A stretch of 64,000 nucleotides of DNA. Source: Symbiodinium natans (Eukaryota; Sar; Dinophyceae; Suessiales; Symbiodiniaceae). The position numbers were made by a program, and so were the translations under genes. This document shows positions 20,220 to 30,770 of this stretch, in pieces. How positions within the stretch are numbered: the stretch's first letter is position 1; each line of letters starts with the position of its first letter. The notes beneath the pieces were generated by a model. That model saw only the letters and a program-made list of their open reading frames with translations. It was not told the origin of the DNA and did not search any database. The stretch is from NCBI GenBank assembly GCA_905221605.1, contig CAJNDS010002621.1, positions 1-64,000 on the forward strand, in the 5' to 3' direction.

Positions 20220-20340
20220 TTTAGGGTTTAGGGTTTAGGGTTTAGGGTTTAGGGTTTCGGGTTTCGTGTTTCGGGTTTCGGGTTTCGGGTTTCGGGTTTC
20301 GGGTTTCGGGTTCAGGGTTCAGGGTTCAGGGTTCAGGGTT
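20220..20340. repeat. TTTCGGG and TTCAGGG variant arrays
   Basis: TTTAGGG units pass into about eight TTTCGGG units and then five TTCAGGG units. Each block is internally uniform. It lies just downstream of the PARP gene. Confidence 0.9.
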
Positions 20341-20475
20341 TAGGGCTGCGCTCACCACTTTTGAACAAAGGGCGCCGAGAGGTCAGTCTTCAGCGACATC
20401 TTTCGCGTCCTTGCTAAGGCCGAGCGTCTCAATTGAGTCGTAGCTGCAGCAATCCTGGAGCTAAGCTCAGGAGTG

Positions 20476-22475
20476 TCAGGGCACATACTGGACCACGAAA
20501 GATGGGTACGCCTGCTCCCGGTCGAAAATCACAAACTCCTGGTGAACTTGTGTGGGATTGTGATGCCCACTGATGGGTCCCGGATTCACCACCACTGAAT
20601 GGTGAGTACCCGTCGCTGCGGTTCGGTTAGGAGGCCTCCGCGTGCCTTGCCTGGGCTGTTCTTGCTCGGAGGTCTCGCATATCTGAAAGTGTTAGCCGGA
20701 AGCAGAACAAGTACCATTCATGTATTCATGACACGAAGCTTGGCGAAAGTCAACTGCGAATCATGATGCTCCACGGTCGCAACTTGTGTTGTGGCCCTAT
20801 CGCGGACACCATGGAAGTCATGTGAGCTTGGTCGCGCGGGAACTCAGCGTCCGATTGCATGGATTGGGCAGCGCTGCAGATGATAAGTGCTCATGGGAAT
20901 TTGCGTGGCTCTAGCCAGGGCGGAAGTAAGTGTTCGTGGAGTTCGGTGGGCCTGAGGCCGATCCACTAGCTACACTACATGTATGGCCAGCGGCGCCAGC
21001 TTCTTGGGCATAGCACAAACTTGGCAAACGCATGGGACGGCAGGCATGCAGGGCCACAAAGTCATGCAAAAACGATGTGCAAAAATCCGATTAACTCAAA
21101 AACTCCCTGAGACGTTCAATGAACTTTGCGTCGGACTGCGCGTGGGATCATTGTTCACACGAACAACAAAAACGCTAGTTAAATGCACAGACACGGACAC
21201 GCACAGTCATGTCCTGACTGTTTACACAATATCTGGAACGAAAGGCTTCAAAGCGAAACGGAAAGCTGAAGAGGCTGATGTAAAAGAGATGCCGCGTGTG
21301 CATTTCCCTTTCGTATTTAACCCAGGCGACCTCCAAACACTTTATGGGTCGGGGCTTCTTAAAATTGAGGTCTTGCGACTTCAGGTTAGGCTATGGAAAG
21401 CACATGAAAGCAGTTTCAAATCGCATCCAGCTGCCGAGTTTGAGATGCAACAAAGGCATCGCCAAGCGCCACGCGGGCGATAATCAAGGTCCTCTCCTGC
21501 TTGCATTTGCAAGCCTTGCCCGTGTGAGCACTGCAGGTGTATTGATGGGACTTGCACGCGGCACCAGCAAAGTAGACCCCTTCTCCATACATGGCACGAT
21601 TGCAGGTCCTGTGATCGAAGCCGTCCATGACGATGGCATCCGCATTCTCCCAGGAGGTGCCATGCAATAGGATCTTCTCCTTACGGTTGGTTAGTAGGGA
21701 ATGAGGGAATGAGGTACCCTATATCCCCCTATAAGTACCCTTTAAGGGATTATATAGGGTACCTGATTCCCTCATTCCCTACTAACCAACAGTAAGTCTC
21801 GTCCACATCCGAGGCCAAGGGTACTCCGCAGTCCAAGGCAGACTGACTTTGACTCATCGCTCCATGGCGCCCGTCGAGGTCGAGGGAAGTACCCTGCACA
21901 GAGACGTTGTACTTTGCGTGGTCTTCCCTCATCGCGGCAAGCCTCGCCTGGTACCGATGCCACAGGCGGAAGTTCTCAATTCGATGGACCGACACCACCT
22001 TCGCATTCTCCATACGAGAACAGTCACTTGACTTGTCGGATGCGTGGCCCGTGTGTCTTAGAATGTACTCGACCCATTCTAAGATTTTGGAATCCGTCAC
22101 CTCGACATAAAGGGACGCTACGTAGCCACCTTGCGTGAGCAGAACTGCCGGGTCGCTCTCCCAGTGTGCTGGTACTCCAGTCCAGAGGCGGATGTTCCGC
22201 AGCTTCATTGTCTTAGCATGCTGCTGCGTCATTTGTTCAAAGTCAACCACACGCGCAACTCCCCCAGCTACGATTGTTTCGCTTCGGCAGCTCTGTGCGT
22301 CATGGATGTAAGCCAGGTAAGCTCGGTTCATCTGCTCACTTCCCTCTGGTGTAAAGGCATACCAGTGGCCATCCTGCTCATACTGCCAAAAAGCACCATG
22401 ACAAGCAGATGGCCTCTGCTCCCGCAACCTGGACAGCTGCTCCTCAAAAGAGCAGGGCCACAAGCGTAACAGCTT
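20476..22475 (-). CDS. WWE-domain PARP-type ADP-ribosyltransferase, three exons seen (5' end missing)
   Basis: Exons 22475-21801, 21679-21435 and 20650-20476 join in frame to 364 codons plus TGA at 20,478-20,476. The first exon has a WWE domain (FWQYEQDGHWYAF ... IRLW) and then the start of the PARP catalytic fold (RIENFRLWHRYQAR). The catalytic H-Y-E triad is complete: H in LLHGTSWENA, Y in GEGVYFA and E in HQEFVIFD. Such enzymes transfer ADP-ribose from NAD+ to proteins, and WWE domains bind poly-ADP-ribose or related ligands. The glutamate argues for polymer-forming or at least active chemistry. The first exon opens after TTTTTTAG with no Met, so an upstream exon is missing. Intron 1 is an M2 element with a GA donor; intron 2 (784 bp) is GC-AG. 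Confidence 0.88.
20651..21434 (-). other. PARP gene intron 2, GC-AG, 784 bp
   Basis: Opens GCAGCTG and closes GCCCAG before GCAAGG, with GCA repeated at intron start and exon start. The junction gives ASQTRQGTRRPPN, as in PARP domains (RRPP). It holds no telomere-type array. The plus-strand frame at 20,983-21,483 lies across it, has no domain and is probably chance. Confidence 0.65.
21680..21800 (-). mobile_element. PARP gene intron 1: introner, family M2, GA-AG
   Basis: 121 bp between GAGA direct repeats (21,797-21,800 and 21,676-21,679). Inverted ends begin CTTACTGTTGGTTAGTAGGG on one side and CTTACGGTTGGTTAGTAGGG on the other, extending over about 35 bp. Splicing with donor GA and acceptor AG gives DVDEKILLHGTS, exactly the conserved PARP sequence. 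GT alternatives give a stop. A related copy lies at 7,117-7,222. Confidence 0.8.
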
Positions 22476-22619
22476 CTAAAAAATAGCAGGTCGGTTCCCT
22501 TAACACAACTGCTGTGCAACTGCCTATGATCCCTGGTCGTGCCTATGCTCTTCTTCAAACTGGATACTGTATACACATGAATGTTCTTTGGGTTTGGTTG
22601 TAGACCAAATCTGCCCCAA

Positions 22620-22815
22620 ACCCTAAACCCTAAACCCAAAGCCCAAAGCCCTAAGCCCTAAGCCCTGAGCCTTCAGCCCTAAGCCCTAAGCCCTAAACTC
22701 TAAACCCAAAACCCTAAGCCCTAAACCCTAAACCCTAAGCCCTCAGCCTTAAGCCCCAAGCCCTAAACCCAAAACCCTAAACCCTAAACCCTAAACCCTA
22801 TAGACCCTAAACCCG
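22620..22815. repeat. Mixed CCCTAAA/CCCTAAG array
   Basis: About 25 units mixing CCCTAAA, CCCTAAG and CCCAAAA, lying between the PARP gene and the end of the coiled-coil gene. Confidence 0.85.
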
Positions 22816-22822
22816 GATTCGG

Positions 22823-24930
22823 CTATCGTTTCTTCGGGCCCCACCAGTACTCCTCAGCAGATAGGCGCTTGGCAAGCTCCATATCCAGGTCAGCCTGCGG
22901 GTTCTAGACCCAAGGGTTTAGGGTTTAGGGTTTAGGGTTTAGGGTTTAGGGTTTAGGGTTTAGGGTGAGGTTTAGGCTTTAGTCGCTCAGGGTTTCGGGG
23001 TTTCGGGTTCACGGCCGAGCCTCTGAGTCGGCTTCAGTATCTTTTCAGGGATGAGGGTTTCTCGTGCCTCGGGACTTTAAGGCTTATGAACCCTTTTTGC
23101 TCAAACTTAAAAATCTAAGCGCTCAGGATAGAGCTTTTTGGGCAGCTTCCCGTGCACCACAAGTGATTTGCCCAATCTCTGCCTCGAGATTCTCCAGCCT
23201 CAGCTAAAGCCCTTTGAGCTGCAAAATGTGGTCTCGTCTGAACAGAGAAAACCTAAACCCTAAACCCTAAACCCTATGAAACTACACTCCCAAAAAAAAC
23301 CTTCTCAACTAGGGCCCAGCTGCTTCTTCCTCTCAAGATCACGGCTCATCTCTGCAGAGATCCGCTGCGCACGCTCGGAAGCTAGGTCAGCCTGAAGAGC
23401 CAGGATCTTCTTCTTGTTGGCCTCAAGGCACTTCTCTGCCCACAGCCGTTTCTCACTCTCGGCAGCGAGCCCAGCCTGGAATCGCAGTGATAGCTGAAAC
23501 ATGCAATCCTAAACCCTTCGCAGCACTAGGGGGGGGGGGGGGGGCATACTTACAACCCTACTTAGAACTACCCATGAACCTCCAAGTAGGGTTTAGGACC
23601 GATTTAAGGTTGGGAGTTTCTCACTTGTACTCAATCTTGGCCTCAGCGGTTGCCATGTCTGCCTCAGGGATGGCTTTGTCCAAGGAAATCTAAAAGGGCT
23701 TAGGGTGAACCCTAAACCCTAGCCCTAAACCCTAAACCCTGAACCCTAAACCCTGAACCCTAAACCCTTGGCCTCAAGCTTCTCAAGCTTCCTCTTATCG
23801 AGCAGGTGGCTCTCCTCTGCTGAGTATCGCTTTCGCCATTCCGAGGCGCGGTCCGCCTGAAGGTGTTAGTTTAGGGTTTAGGGTTTAGGGGTTAGGGGTT
23901 AGGGTTTAGGGTAAGGGTTAAGGGTTAAGGGTTAAGGGTTAAGGGTTAAGGGTTAAGGGTTAAGGGTTAAGGGTTAAGGGTTTAGGGTTTGGGGTTTTGG
24001 GGTTTTGGGTTTAGGGTTTAGGGTTTAGGGATTTTCTTGTGTTAACTTTATGGGGGTTTCCGAAAATAGGATTGTGCAATCTTGGGGTGTTTCTGTAATA
24101 AGGGTTGTCGTCGTTCGGTACTTATTAGGGGGAACCCCAAATTCTAGGAAGCATCCGTATTCAGCCGCATAGATTCACAAAAGAACAGTCTGATAGGAAC
24201 CGCACATCCTATCATTCACCATCATGCTCTACCTTAGGCTTATGGAGTTCTTAAGGGAAACCCTGGGTTACATACCCCCCATATACCCCCTTGAACCCCC
24301 CTCCCTGAAGAACCCTACCCTAAGCCCCAGACGATCAAAACCCGCTTCCGCTTGTCTTGATCCTGCCGTGCCTCCGCCGAAATCCGCCTCTCACGCTCCG
24401 AGGTAAGTTCTGCCTCATAGGGGGGCTCGGGCCTTAGAAAATTGATCCGCTAGAAGGATATATGGAGGAATATAGGGTAGCGGATTCCCTGAGACCTGCA
24501 AAGGCCTTAGGAGGCAAGTGCCTAACTGTTCTTTGTTGAATGCCTTGGAAGCAGCAGTAGTTGAGACCACTAGTTGTACGCCTTATGAGAGCACCTCTAT
24601 CGTTTAGAACATCTCCCTTAAGTTACCCTTAAGTTAAGGGACCAGCTTAGAGAACTTGACTTCGAAACGATGCCTTGCTCTGACCCCGTTCCTGGCCTCC
24701 AGCTTCTCCAGCTTCTCCACATCGAGGTCATGTCTCCTTGGTTGCTCTTTAACCCCCCAGGAAAAGCTTAACTCTTAGATCCCTTGATATGAAATACGAG
24801 GAACCCCAAAACTTAAGACTTGTCGTAAAGTCCCACCTAGTCTCTCTCGCAATGTCTTGCAAAAGCCCCACTCGTCGCACAATGCCCTCTCGGCTTCGGC
24901 AAGCTTCGATCGGGCATCGGCGAGTTGCCT
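22823..24930 (-). CDS. Coiled-coil protein of repeated exons, multi-exon gene
   Basis: Exon blocks near 24929-24830, 24740-24685, 24410-24336, 23860-23770, 23690-23617, 23495-23320, 23206-23130 and 22905-22823 read in one direction. The last ends at TAG 22,825-22,823 (GPKKR, stop). A unit QADLASERAQRISAE recurs as AELTSERERRISAE, ADRASEWRKRYSAE, AGLAAESEKRLWAE and ADLDMELAKRLSAE, followed by basic DKRKLEKLEA-type segments. This predicts a long heptad coiled coil, structural or scaffolding, with no enzyme domain. Two 3' junctions are exact: KKQ to LRLENLEAEIG, and EAAQK to ADLDMEL with a GC donor and GCT repeat. Several introns are filled with telomere-type repeats. The start and some internal boundaries are uncertain. 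Confidence 0.6.
23890..23990. repeat. GGGTTAA array
   Basis: About eleven uniform GGGTTAA units, a TTTAGGG derivative with altered phase and one T replaced. It is probably intronic within the coiled-coil gene. Confidence 0.9.
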
Positions 24931-24999
24931 TGGTAGCCCTAAACCCTAAACCCTAAACCCTATACCCTATACCCTAAACCCTAAACCCTAAACCCTAAA

Positions 25000-25074
25000 C
25001 AAGGGTACCCTTTCTGGGGGTTAGGTACCTAGAACCCCAAAAAGAGAAAAAAAGGGCACCACTGGGCAACCAAG
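25000..25074. mobile_element. Introner-type element, family M4 (truncated copy)
   Basis: The right end GGGCACCACTGGGCAACCAAG matches the M4 ends at 6,399-6,525 and 59,613-59,729 in inverted form. The left end runs into CCCTAAA repeats and the expected CTTGG terminus is missing, so the repeat has replaced or invaded that side. Confidence 0.55.
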
Positions 25075-25430
25075 TAGCTCAAGCCCCGAGGATGTCCCGC
25101 GATGGGAGTTCCGGCCTGTGGGCGAACTGTCGTACCAAGATCGGGAATGGCTGGCAGATTCACGATCGCTTTGACAAGACGCTCTGTCATTGGAACCTTC
25201 CCATCCTATCTGAATCAGCTCCCAAGGGGGCAGGTCGTTCGAAGGAGCGCATCCACTGGCCCGTGCAGCTGAATCGCGCTCCGTCGGAGGTTCCGATGGC
25301 CCCAGCTCGACTTTCTCCAGATCTGCTGGCATGTTGGGGCAGGTACCTGCCTCCATTTTGAGGCGGAGCTGCTTGGGCAAAGTGCTGCAAGCTGGGCAAA
25401 GCGGCTCTGCACTTGATTTGTTGCCTAAGA
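25075..25430 (-). CDS. Candidate exon, unknown protein
   Basis: The frame reading MEAGTCPNMPADLEKVELGP and PPWELIQIGWEGSNDRASCQ is open for 119 codons and ends near the M4 element start, where an intron would begin. A second frame is open over part of it. No domain was recognised. It lies between CCCTAAA arrays at about 24,935-25,000 and 25,460-25,565. Confidence 0.3.
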
Positions 25431-25694
25431 ATCATATACGATGGCCGGGCCTCATAAGCACCCTAAACCCTAAACCCTAAACCCTAAACCCTTAAACCCT
25501 AAACCCTAAGCCCTAAGCCCTAAACCCTAAACCATCCTAAACCCTAAACCCTAAACCCTAAACCCCGCTTAGAGTTCTTCGGCTAGTGCGTAGGAACTCA
25601 GGTTCAAGGCCTGTTTTCTGGGGAGATCACACATGCAAGGCCTAGAGTCTGGACTGCCTACAGTTCAATCACCATGAAGGCCTCCTGAAACAGA

Positions 25695-25782
25695 AGGGTT
25701 TAGGGTTTAGGGTTTAGGGTTTAGGGTTTAGGGTTTAGGGTTTAGGGTTTAGGGTTTAGGGTTTAGGGTTTAGGGTTTAGGG
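25695..25782. repeat. Telomere-type array (TTTAGGG)
   Basis: About twelve uniform units. Short exon-like sequence EAFMVIEL before a GTAGGC donor lies just left of it on the minus strand. Confidence 0.9.
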
Positions 25783-26004
25783 AAATTTTGGTATTTTACA
25801 CGCTCATGGCACAGGGAGTTGATGGGAATGGTATTGGTAACTTCTGTGGGCTCCTGCCTTTTCTTCTAGAGCGGGTGTCCTGTTTCGCTACATCTTACGG
25901 CCTTGTTCAACCCCTTCTTTTTCGAAACCCTGCACCCTGAACCCTGAACCCCTAAACCCGAAATAACCCTAAACCCTAAATCCTAAACCCTAAACCCTAA
26001 ACCC

Positions 26005-26130
26005 TCTTGAACCGCCTTGTGGCACCAAGGAAGCTGCACGTCAGAGGCCATGACGACGGTCACGTCACGGTTTCCGTTGTCCTCGGCTACCCTTTTCAGG
26101 CATATGCCATGCAAGAGGCTCCTCAAAACC
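26005..26130 (-). CDS. Candidate exon, unknown protein
   Basis: Reads LRSLLHGICLKRVAEDNGNR and continues DVTVVMASDVQLPWCHKAVQ, with clear alternation of helix and strand. Bounded by telomere-type repeats on both sides. Family not recognised. Confidence 0.45.
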
Positions 26131-26189
26131 TGGTCTAGGGTTTAGGGTTTGGGGTTTAGGGTTTAGGGTGTAGGGTTTAGGGTTTAGGG

Positions 26190-26305
26190 TGGACAACATA
26201 CTACGAGGCAGGGTCAGCAATGAGATGGCATGCTGCAGAGATCTCAGGGTTAACCGCCTAAGCGCTATCAAGCACTGCCGCTGCCCAAACAACAACCCCA
26301 AGTTC
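26190..26305 (-). CDS. Candidate exon, unknown protein
   Basis: Reads MNLGLLFGQRQCLIALRRLT and continues LRSLQHAISLLTLPRSML. It lies upstream of the 26,005-26,130 block in the same orientation. Leucine-rich and possibly coding; weak evidence. Confidence 0.25.
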
Positions 26306-26429
26306 ATAAGTCATACGCGTGCACATGCATGATCAGTTGGAATGTTCCCTCCTCCTATACTAAAAGTCTCAATAGGGATTATAGTACACCCTCAACCCTA
26401 AACCCTAAACCGTGAACCCTAAACCCTAA

Positions 26430-26482
26430 ACCCTATTATAACCCCTAGTAAGGACTGTTTGTATAGGGGGGAACATCCCGAA
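26430..26482. mobile_element. Palindromic element, family M1 (half copy)
   Basis: Carries TAAGGACTGTTTGTATAGGG and GGGAACATCCCG, the right half of M1. The left half is replaced by CCCTAAA repeats, another case where a telomere-type array adjoins an element end. Confidence 0.6.
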
Positions 26483-26539
26483 TGATCAGTCCTAAGCCGC
26501 GCCCCCAACCCTCAACCCTCGGCCGTGAACCTAACTCGA

Positions 26540-26960
26540 AGCCTAAACCCTAAACCCTAAACCCTAAACCCTAAACCCTAAACCCTAAACCCTAAACCCT
26601 AAACCCTAAACCCTGAACCCTGAACCCTAAACCCTGAACCCTGAACCCTAAACCCTAAACCCTAACTCGAAGCCTAAGGTAGGAGTCCAAGACTCGAAGC
26701 CTTGCGATCGTGTAGGCCATTGAGGGTTTTGAGGTGGCGGGTGCGGCTTCTGAAGTGTTCCGAGGAGCTTCCGACTTATTCGGGCTTTTACAAGTAACGC
26801 CTTAAACCGACCTAAACTCTAAACCCCAAACCCTAAACCTAAACCCTAAACCCTAAACCCTAAACCCTAAACCCCTAAACCCCTGAACCCCTAAACTAAA
26901 CCCTAAAGCCTGAACCCTAAACCCCAAACTCTGAGCCTAAACCCTAAACCCTAAACGCCT
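26540..26960. repeat. CCCTAAA/CCCTGAA arrays
   Basis: About 17 units at 26,540-26,665 mixing CCCTAAA and CCCTGAA, unique sequence at 26,680-26,800, then degenerate arrays to 26,955. The unique part reads SEAPRNTSEAAPATSKPSMA on the minus strand, a possible short exon. Confidence 0.7.
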
Positions 26961-27639
26961 ACAGCCTCTTTTACGCCCTAAACTCACTTCTAGCCGTGCC
27001 GCTGGCTGCTCACCCGGGCCGAAGTTGTCGCCTAATTCTTCAAAAGTTCTTCAGGGGTAGTAGTGGGGGTTTAGGGTTTAGGGTTTAGTGCGGTCTGCCT
27101 GGGATCGAACTCGAACTTGCCTACTCTTTTTTGCTGGGGCGGGGTGGGTGGGGGGGGGGATGTCCTCTACATAGCAGGTGAATTTGCGGCATGGTATAGG
27201 TGTTTCGGCATATAGGGCCCGTGCAGGCCCGAGTGCCCGAGAAAACTTGCTCTGTGCAACTGCTACCAGCCTCATAAGCCCTAAGCCCTTAAACCCCAAG
27301 AACCTCGAGCTCCTCTGGCAGCTGTAAACTCTTAGGAGTTAAGGGTTCAGGGGAAAGAGTTCATAAAGTGCTTGGGGGCTTTTGCCACCCGCACTGGGGT
27401 TTCGTGCCCTAAACCCTAAACCCTGTTATAAGCATGGACTCAGGAGGCTGCCGGCAAGACCTCCTTCTTGCCTTTGCCTATAACCCCGCACCCTGGACCC
27501 TAAACTTTGGGGTTCCGAATGGGCTGTGGAGCTTTATACGGGCCCCCAGAGTTCAAGCGTTACACACTGTGGAACTCCGCCCGATAACGATCCCAGCCCT
27601 AAAAGCCACGAACCCCTAAACTTGCAAAACTTCCGCTGA

Positions 27640-27770
27640 ACCCCCTAAATCCTAAACCCTAAACCCTAAACCCTAAACCCTAAACCCTAAACCCTAAACC
27701 CCCTACCCCCTAAACCCTAACCCTAACCCCATACCCTAAGCCCCAAACACCCAACAAACCCCCCCCTAAA
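27640..27770. repeat. Telomere-type array (CCCTAAA)
   Basis: About nine CCCTAAA units followed by degenerate CCCTAAC and CCCATAC units. The (AT)n tract at 27,848-27,905 follows. Confidence 0.85.
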
Positions 27771-27847
27771 CCTTGAACCCAAAACCTGCCAAAACCCCTT
27801 AATTAAGGATGTGCCCGAATCTACACTAGGATCATTATTATGAATTG

Positions 27848-27905
27848 GGGTATATATATATATATGTAGAAAAATATATATAGATATATATATATATATA
27901 TACAT
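27848..27905. repeat. AT-rich microsatellite
   Basis: GGTATATATATATATATGTA and then AAAATATATATAGATA, ending TATACATACATT. Non-coding. Confidence 0.8.
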
Positions 27906-27945
27906 ACATTCCTGAATTACTTACTTCTCCAAGAACCAAGGGCAA

Positions 27946-28014
27946 AAGGTTAAACTCGAGTATTCCTACAGAATAAGGAAAGCCGAAAAGTTTAAAGTTC
28001 AACTGTTGGCTCAG
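27946..28014. mobile_element. Short dispersed repeat, family M6 (copy 2)
   Basis: Contains GGTTAAACTCGAGTATTCCT, GGAAAGCC and AAGTTTAAAGTTCAACTGTTGG, in the order of 905-968 and 57,396-57,461. Confidence 0.55.
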
Positions 28015-28429
28015 GGGATTTGGAGGATCTGGCTTTCCTGAAACCCTAAACCCTAAACCCTAAACCCCCAGATCATGGGGATGAGCTGCCGAGCTTGCAC
28101 GTCTTCGGCGCCTTGCCTGAGCCGCGGCTGTAGCTGCCTCAAGGGTTTAGGGTTTAGGGTTTAGGGTTTAGGGTTTAGGTTTTTTTTTTTTGCCACCCCC
28201 CTAGCTGACACTCAGGCCACATTGCAGGCACTCATTCCGGGAAAAGACTGCCGAACCCTAAACCCTAAACCCTAAACCCTACACCCTAAACCCTAAACCC
28301 TAAACCCTTTAAAGATATCGCAGAAAACCGTGACCATCTCAGGGTGATGCTTTCACGATACAAGTGCGTAAGACCCAAGACGCACTTGGTTAGGGTTTAG
28401 GGTTTAGGGCGTAACTAGGGCTTAGGGGT

Positions 28430-29240
28430 TAAGAGTTTACTTGGGGGTTCATGGGTGCTTATAAGTAGCGATATAGGTAACCTTACACAAGGTGTTACAA
28501 GTGACCATACTTACAACCCTACTTCTAGCTTCCAAGCACACGGGTAGGGCTTCCTACATTTGGGGGCCCTTTGTTGGGCTACCTCTCTGCCAGATTTTTG
28601 GGGCACCCCAAACGGTCATGTGTGTGTACGTATGTATGCATGGTGTATACAGACACGTGAACGCCACATGCTGGGAAGTAAAACTTGAAGCTTATGAAAA
28701 TCCCAAACCCGAATTTGATCCTAAACTCCCCGACACCCAACTGCACAGTCGAAACGCCGGACGCCATGCAACAAGGCATGCCATCATCCCAGGCAGGGAT
28801 GCTAACCCACCTTCGCCCTACAACCACAAATGCGAGCGCCGGAGGACCTTTTGGCTTTGTGTTGATGTTCAGGCCATTCTTCTTGCACATGCCGCCGGCA
28901 ACCTTTCATGTTGCGAGGTCGCGGGTGGTACGGGGTAATTAGGGGTTCTCAGCAGCAAGTCCTCACACTCCGTCTGCTCTAGTTGGTTCCTTGGGGACAT
29001 TGCCTTCATGGGTTTGTGCCATCTCCTTCCCGGCGTACATGCTGGCGCACCCTCTTGCAACAGCACTCATGGCTGCGCTAAGTAAGAAACCACACCTCCC
29101 AAGACTCTGAACCCTGAACTCTCAAACCCTCATATTCCAGTATGAGCTGCAGACTGTGCACTAAACCCTGAACCCTGAACCCTGAACCCAAAACCCTAAA
29201 CCCGAAACCCTAAACTCTCAACCCTAAACCCAAAGCAAAA
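28430..29240. other. Stretch without a firm gene
   Basis: Contains a half copy of M3 near 28,440-28,545 (CTTGGGGGTTCATGGGTGCT). Overlapping open frames on both strands (28,492-28,938 plus; 28,579-28,890 minus) have no domain and no splice support. 29,100-29,230 is degenerate CCCTGAA repeat. I cannot assign a product. Confidence 0.4.
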
Positions 29241-29249
29241 GGCAAAAAC

Positions 29250-29335
29250 CAAAGCAGCAAGCCCTCACCTCTGTCCATCCCTTCGGGCAGTCTTCTTTCC
29301 AGCACTGGCTCAACGTCCCAATGGGATACCTGGGA
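29250..29335 (-). CDS. Candidate exon, unknown protein
   Basis: Reads PRYPIGTLSQCWKEDCPKGW and continues TEVRAC. Cysteine-containing, protein-like. It lies downstream, in minus order, of 29,690-29,765 and may be the same gene. Confidence 0.4.
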
Positions 29336-29689
29336 ATTACAAACCCCAAGCCCTAAACCGTAAACCCTAAACCCTAAACCCCATTTCGATACCTTTGCAG
29401 GGTGGTGGCTGAGTTTGTTCCGTTTTGGGTATGGAGATGTAGGCTGCCATGTGCATACCTCGACTAAGCATGGATACTTTTTTTACACCCGAACGCAATT
29501 TAAGGGAACCCTCTGAACTCTTCCAGTTTGGAGAGCCCTGAAATCTTCATTTCGATACCTGCAGAGGCGCGACCTCAGTCCCGAAGCAAACGGAGCAAGG
29601 GTTTAGGGTGGAGGAGTCACCCTAAACCCTAAACCCTAAACCCTAAACCCTAAACCCTAAACCCTAAACCGGTTTAAGGCTTCCGGACA

Positions 29690-29765
29690 CAAGAATCAGC
29701 CCTGGGCACTCGAACTTGCAGTGCTCGAAGCACTCGACGCCCTGCGCAAACACAGCCGTACCCGA
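29690..29765 (-). CDS. Candidate exon, Cys-rich
   Basis: Reads TAVFAQGVECFEHCKFECPG and continues LILVS. The cysteine spacing suggests a disulfide-bonded or metal-binding segment. Flanked by CCCTAAA arrays. Confidence 0.4.
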
Positions 29766-30189
29766 AAACCCCCAAGCCCTAAACCCTAAACCCTAAACCC
29801 TAAACCCTAAAGCGCCTGTTTGGGGGCAGTTGGTGAGCCCTGGTAGCCATAAGCCTATGTGCACTAATAATGGTATATGGTTATAGATGAAAGTTGCCGT
29901 GCAGACAATGTGCACTAAGCAGGGTTATCGTTATAGTTGCCGTGCTTAGGAGGGTATTCGGGTTTTTGGTTTAGACGGAATCTCAACATTTACGCCACCC
30001 AGACAAGGCCCCTAGTGTGTTCTAAATGCACACAGACATGTGTTTATAAGGTCTGTGAATGCAGGGGGCAGGGGCTCATACTGGTATATCTTTACCAGCA
30101 AGCCTCCAGTACTTCAGGCTCCCAAAGTCCTGCAGACTGTAGCCCAGAAACCTTCACAAGAGGGCCCCTAAACCCTAAACCCTAAACCC

Positions 30190-30265
30190 TTAAGAGCGGC
30201 CTCAAAGTACCGGCCCTTGGTGCACAGGGTGATCGCGGCATCCTCGGGTCGAAGCTCATGGGCTT
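30190..30265 (-). CDS. Candidate exon, unknown protein
   Basis: Reads HELRPEDAAITLCTKGRYFE and continues AA. Protein-like, between arrays. Same orientation as its neighbours. Confidence 0.35.
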
Positions 30266-30534
30266 GTGGTTTAAGGGTTCGGGTTTAGGGTTTAGGGTTT
30301 AGGGTTTCGGGTTTAGGGTTTAGGGTTTAGGGTTTGGGGTTTGGGGTTTAGGGTTTAGGGTTTGGGGTTTGGGGTTTAGGGCTTTATGTTTTACGGCCAA
30401 GGGTTTAAGGGTTTCGGGTTTAGACAGACTGTGAGGAGGGCTAGGGTGTCTTAAGGGGCGTAAGGAGAAACCCCTAGAAGGGACCCTTAATCTTATTCCC
30501 CTATATAACCGCTGTATAACCCTTAAATATAGCC

Positions 30535-30770
30535 CTTCATTGGGATTATCATAGTTGGTACTCTAATCCCTATTAAGGACTGTAGTATACGGGGGAACAT
30601 CCCAAGTTTCAGGTTTAGAAAGACTGTGGGGAGGGCCGGATCTCAAGGATTTTTCGGGCGTATCTTGGGATGTTCCCCTTATACTAACAGTCCTTAATGG
30701 GGGATTATAGTAGGGGGTACTATAACTTCTTACTACTAAGGACTGTTAGTATAAGGGGGAACATCTCAAG
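30535..30770. mobile_element. Palindromic elements, family M1 (two copies)
   Basis: 30,664-30,770 is a full palindromic copy: CTTGGGATGTTCCCCTTATA at the left, and the right arm ending GGGGGAACATCTCAAG. It has GCGTAT directly outside both ends, a 6-bp target duplication. 30,535-30,605 is a second, less complete copy ending GGGGGAACATCCCAAG. Only about 60 bp separate them. Confidence 0.75.

Noticed and set aside
20983-21483. 166-codon plus-strand ORF
   Set aside because: It overlaps PARP exon 2 and intron 2 on the other strand, has no domain, and no splice or repeat support.
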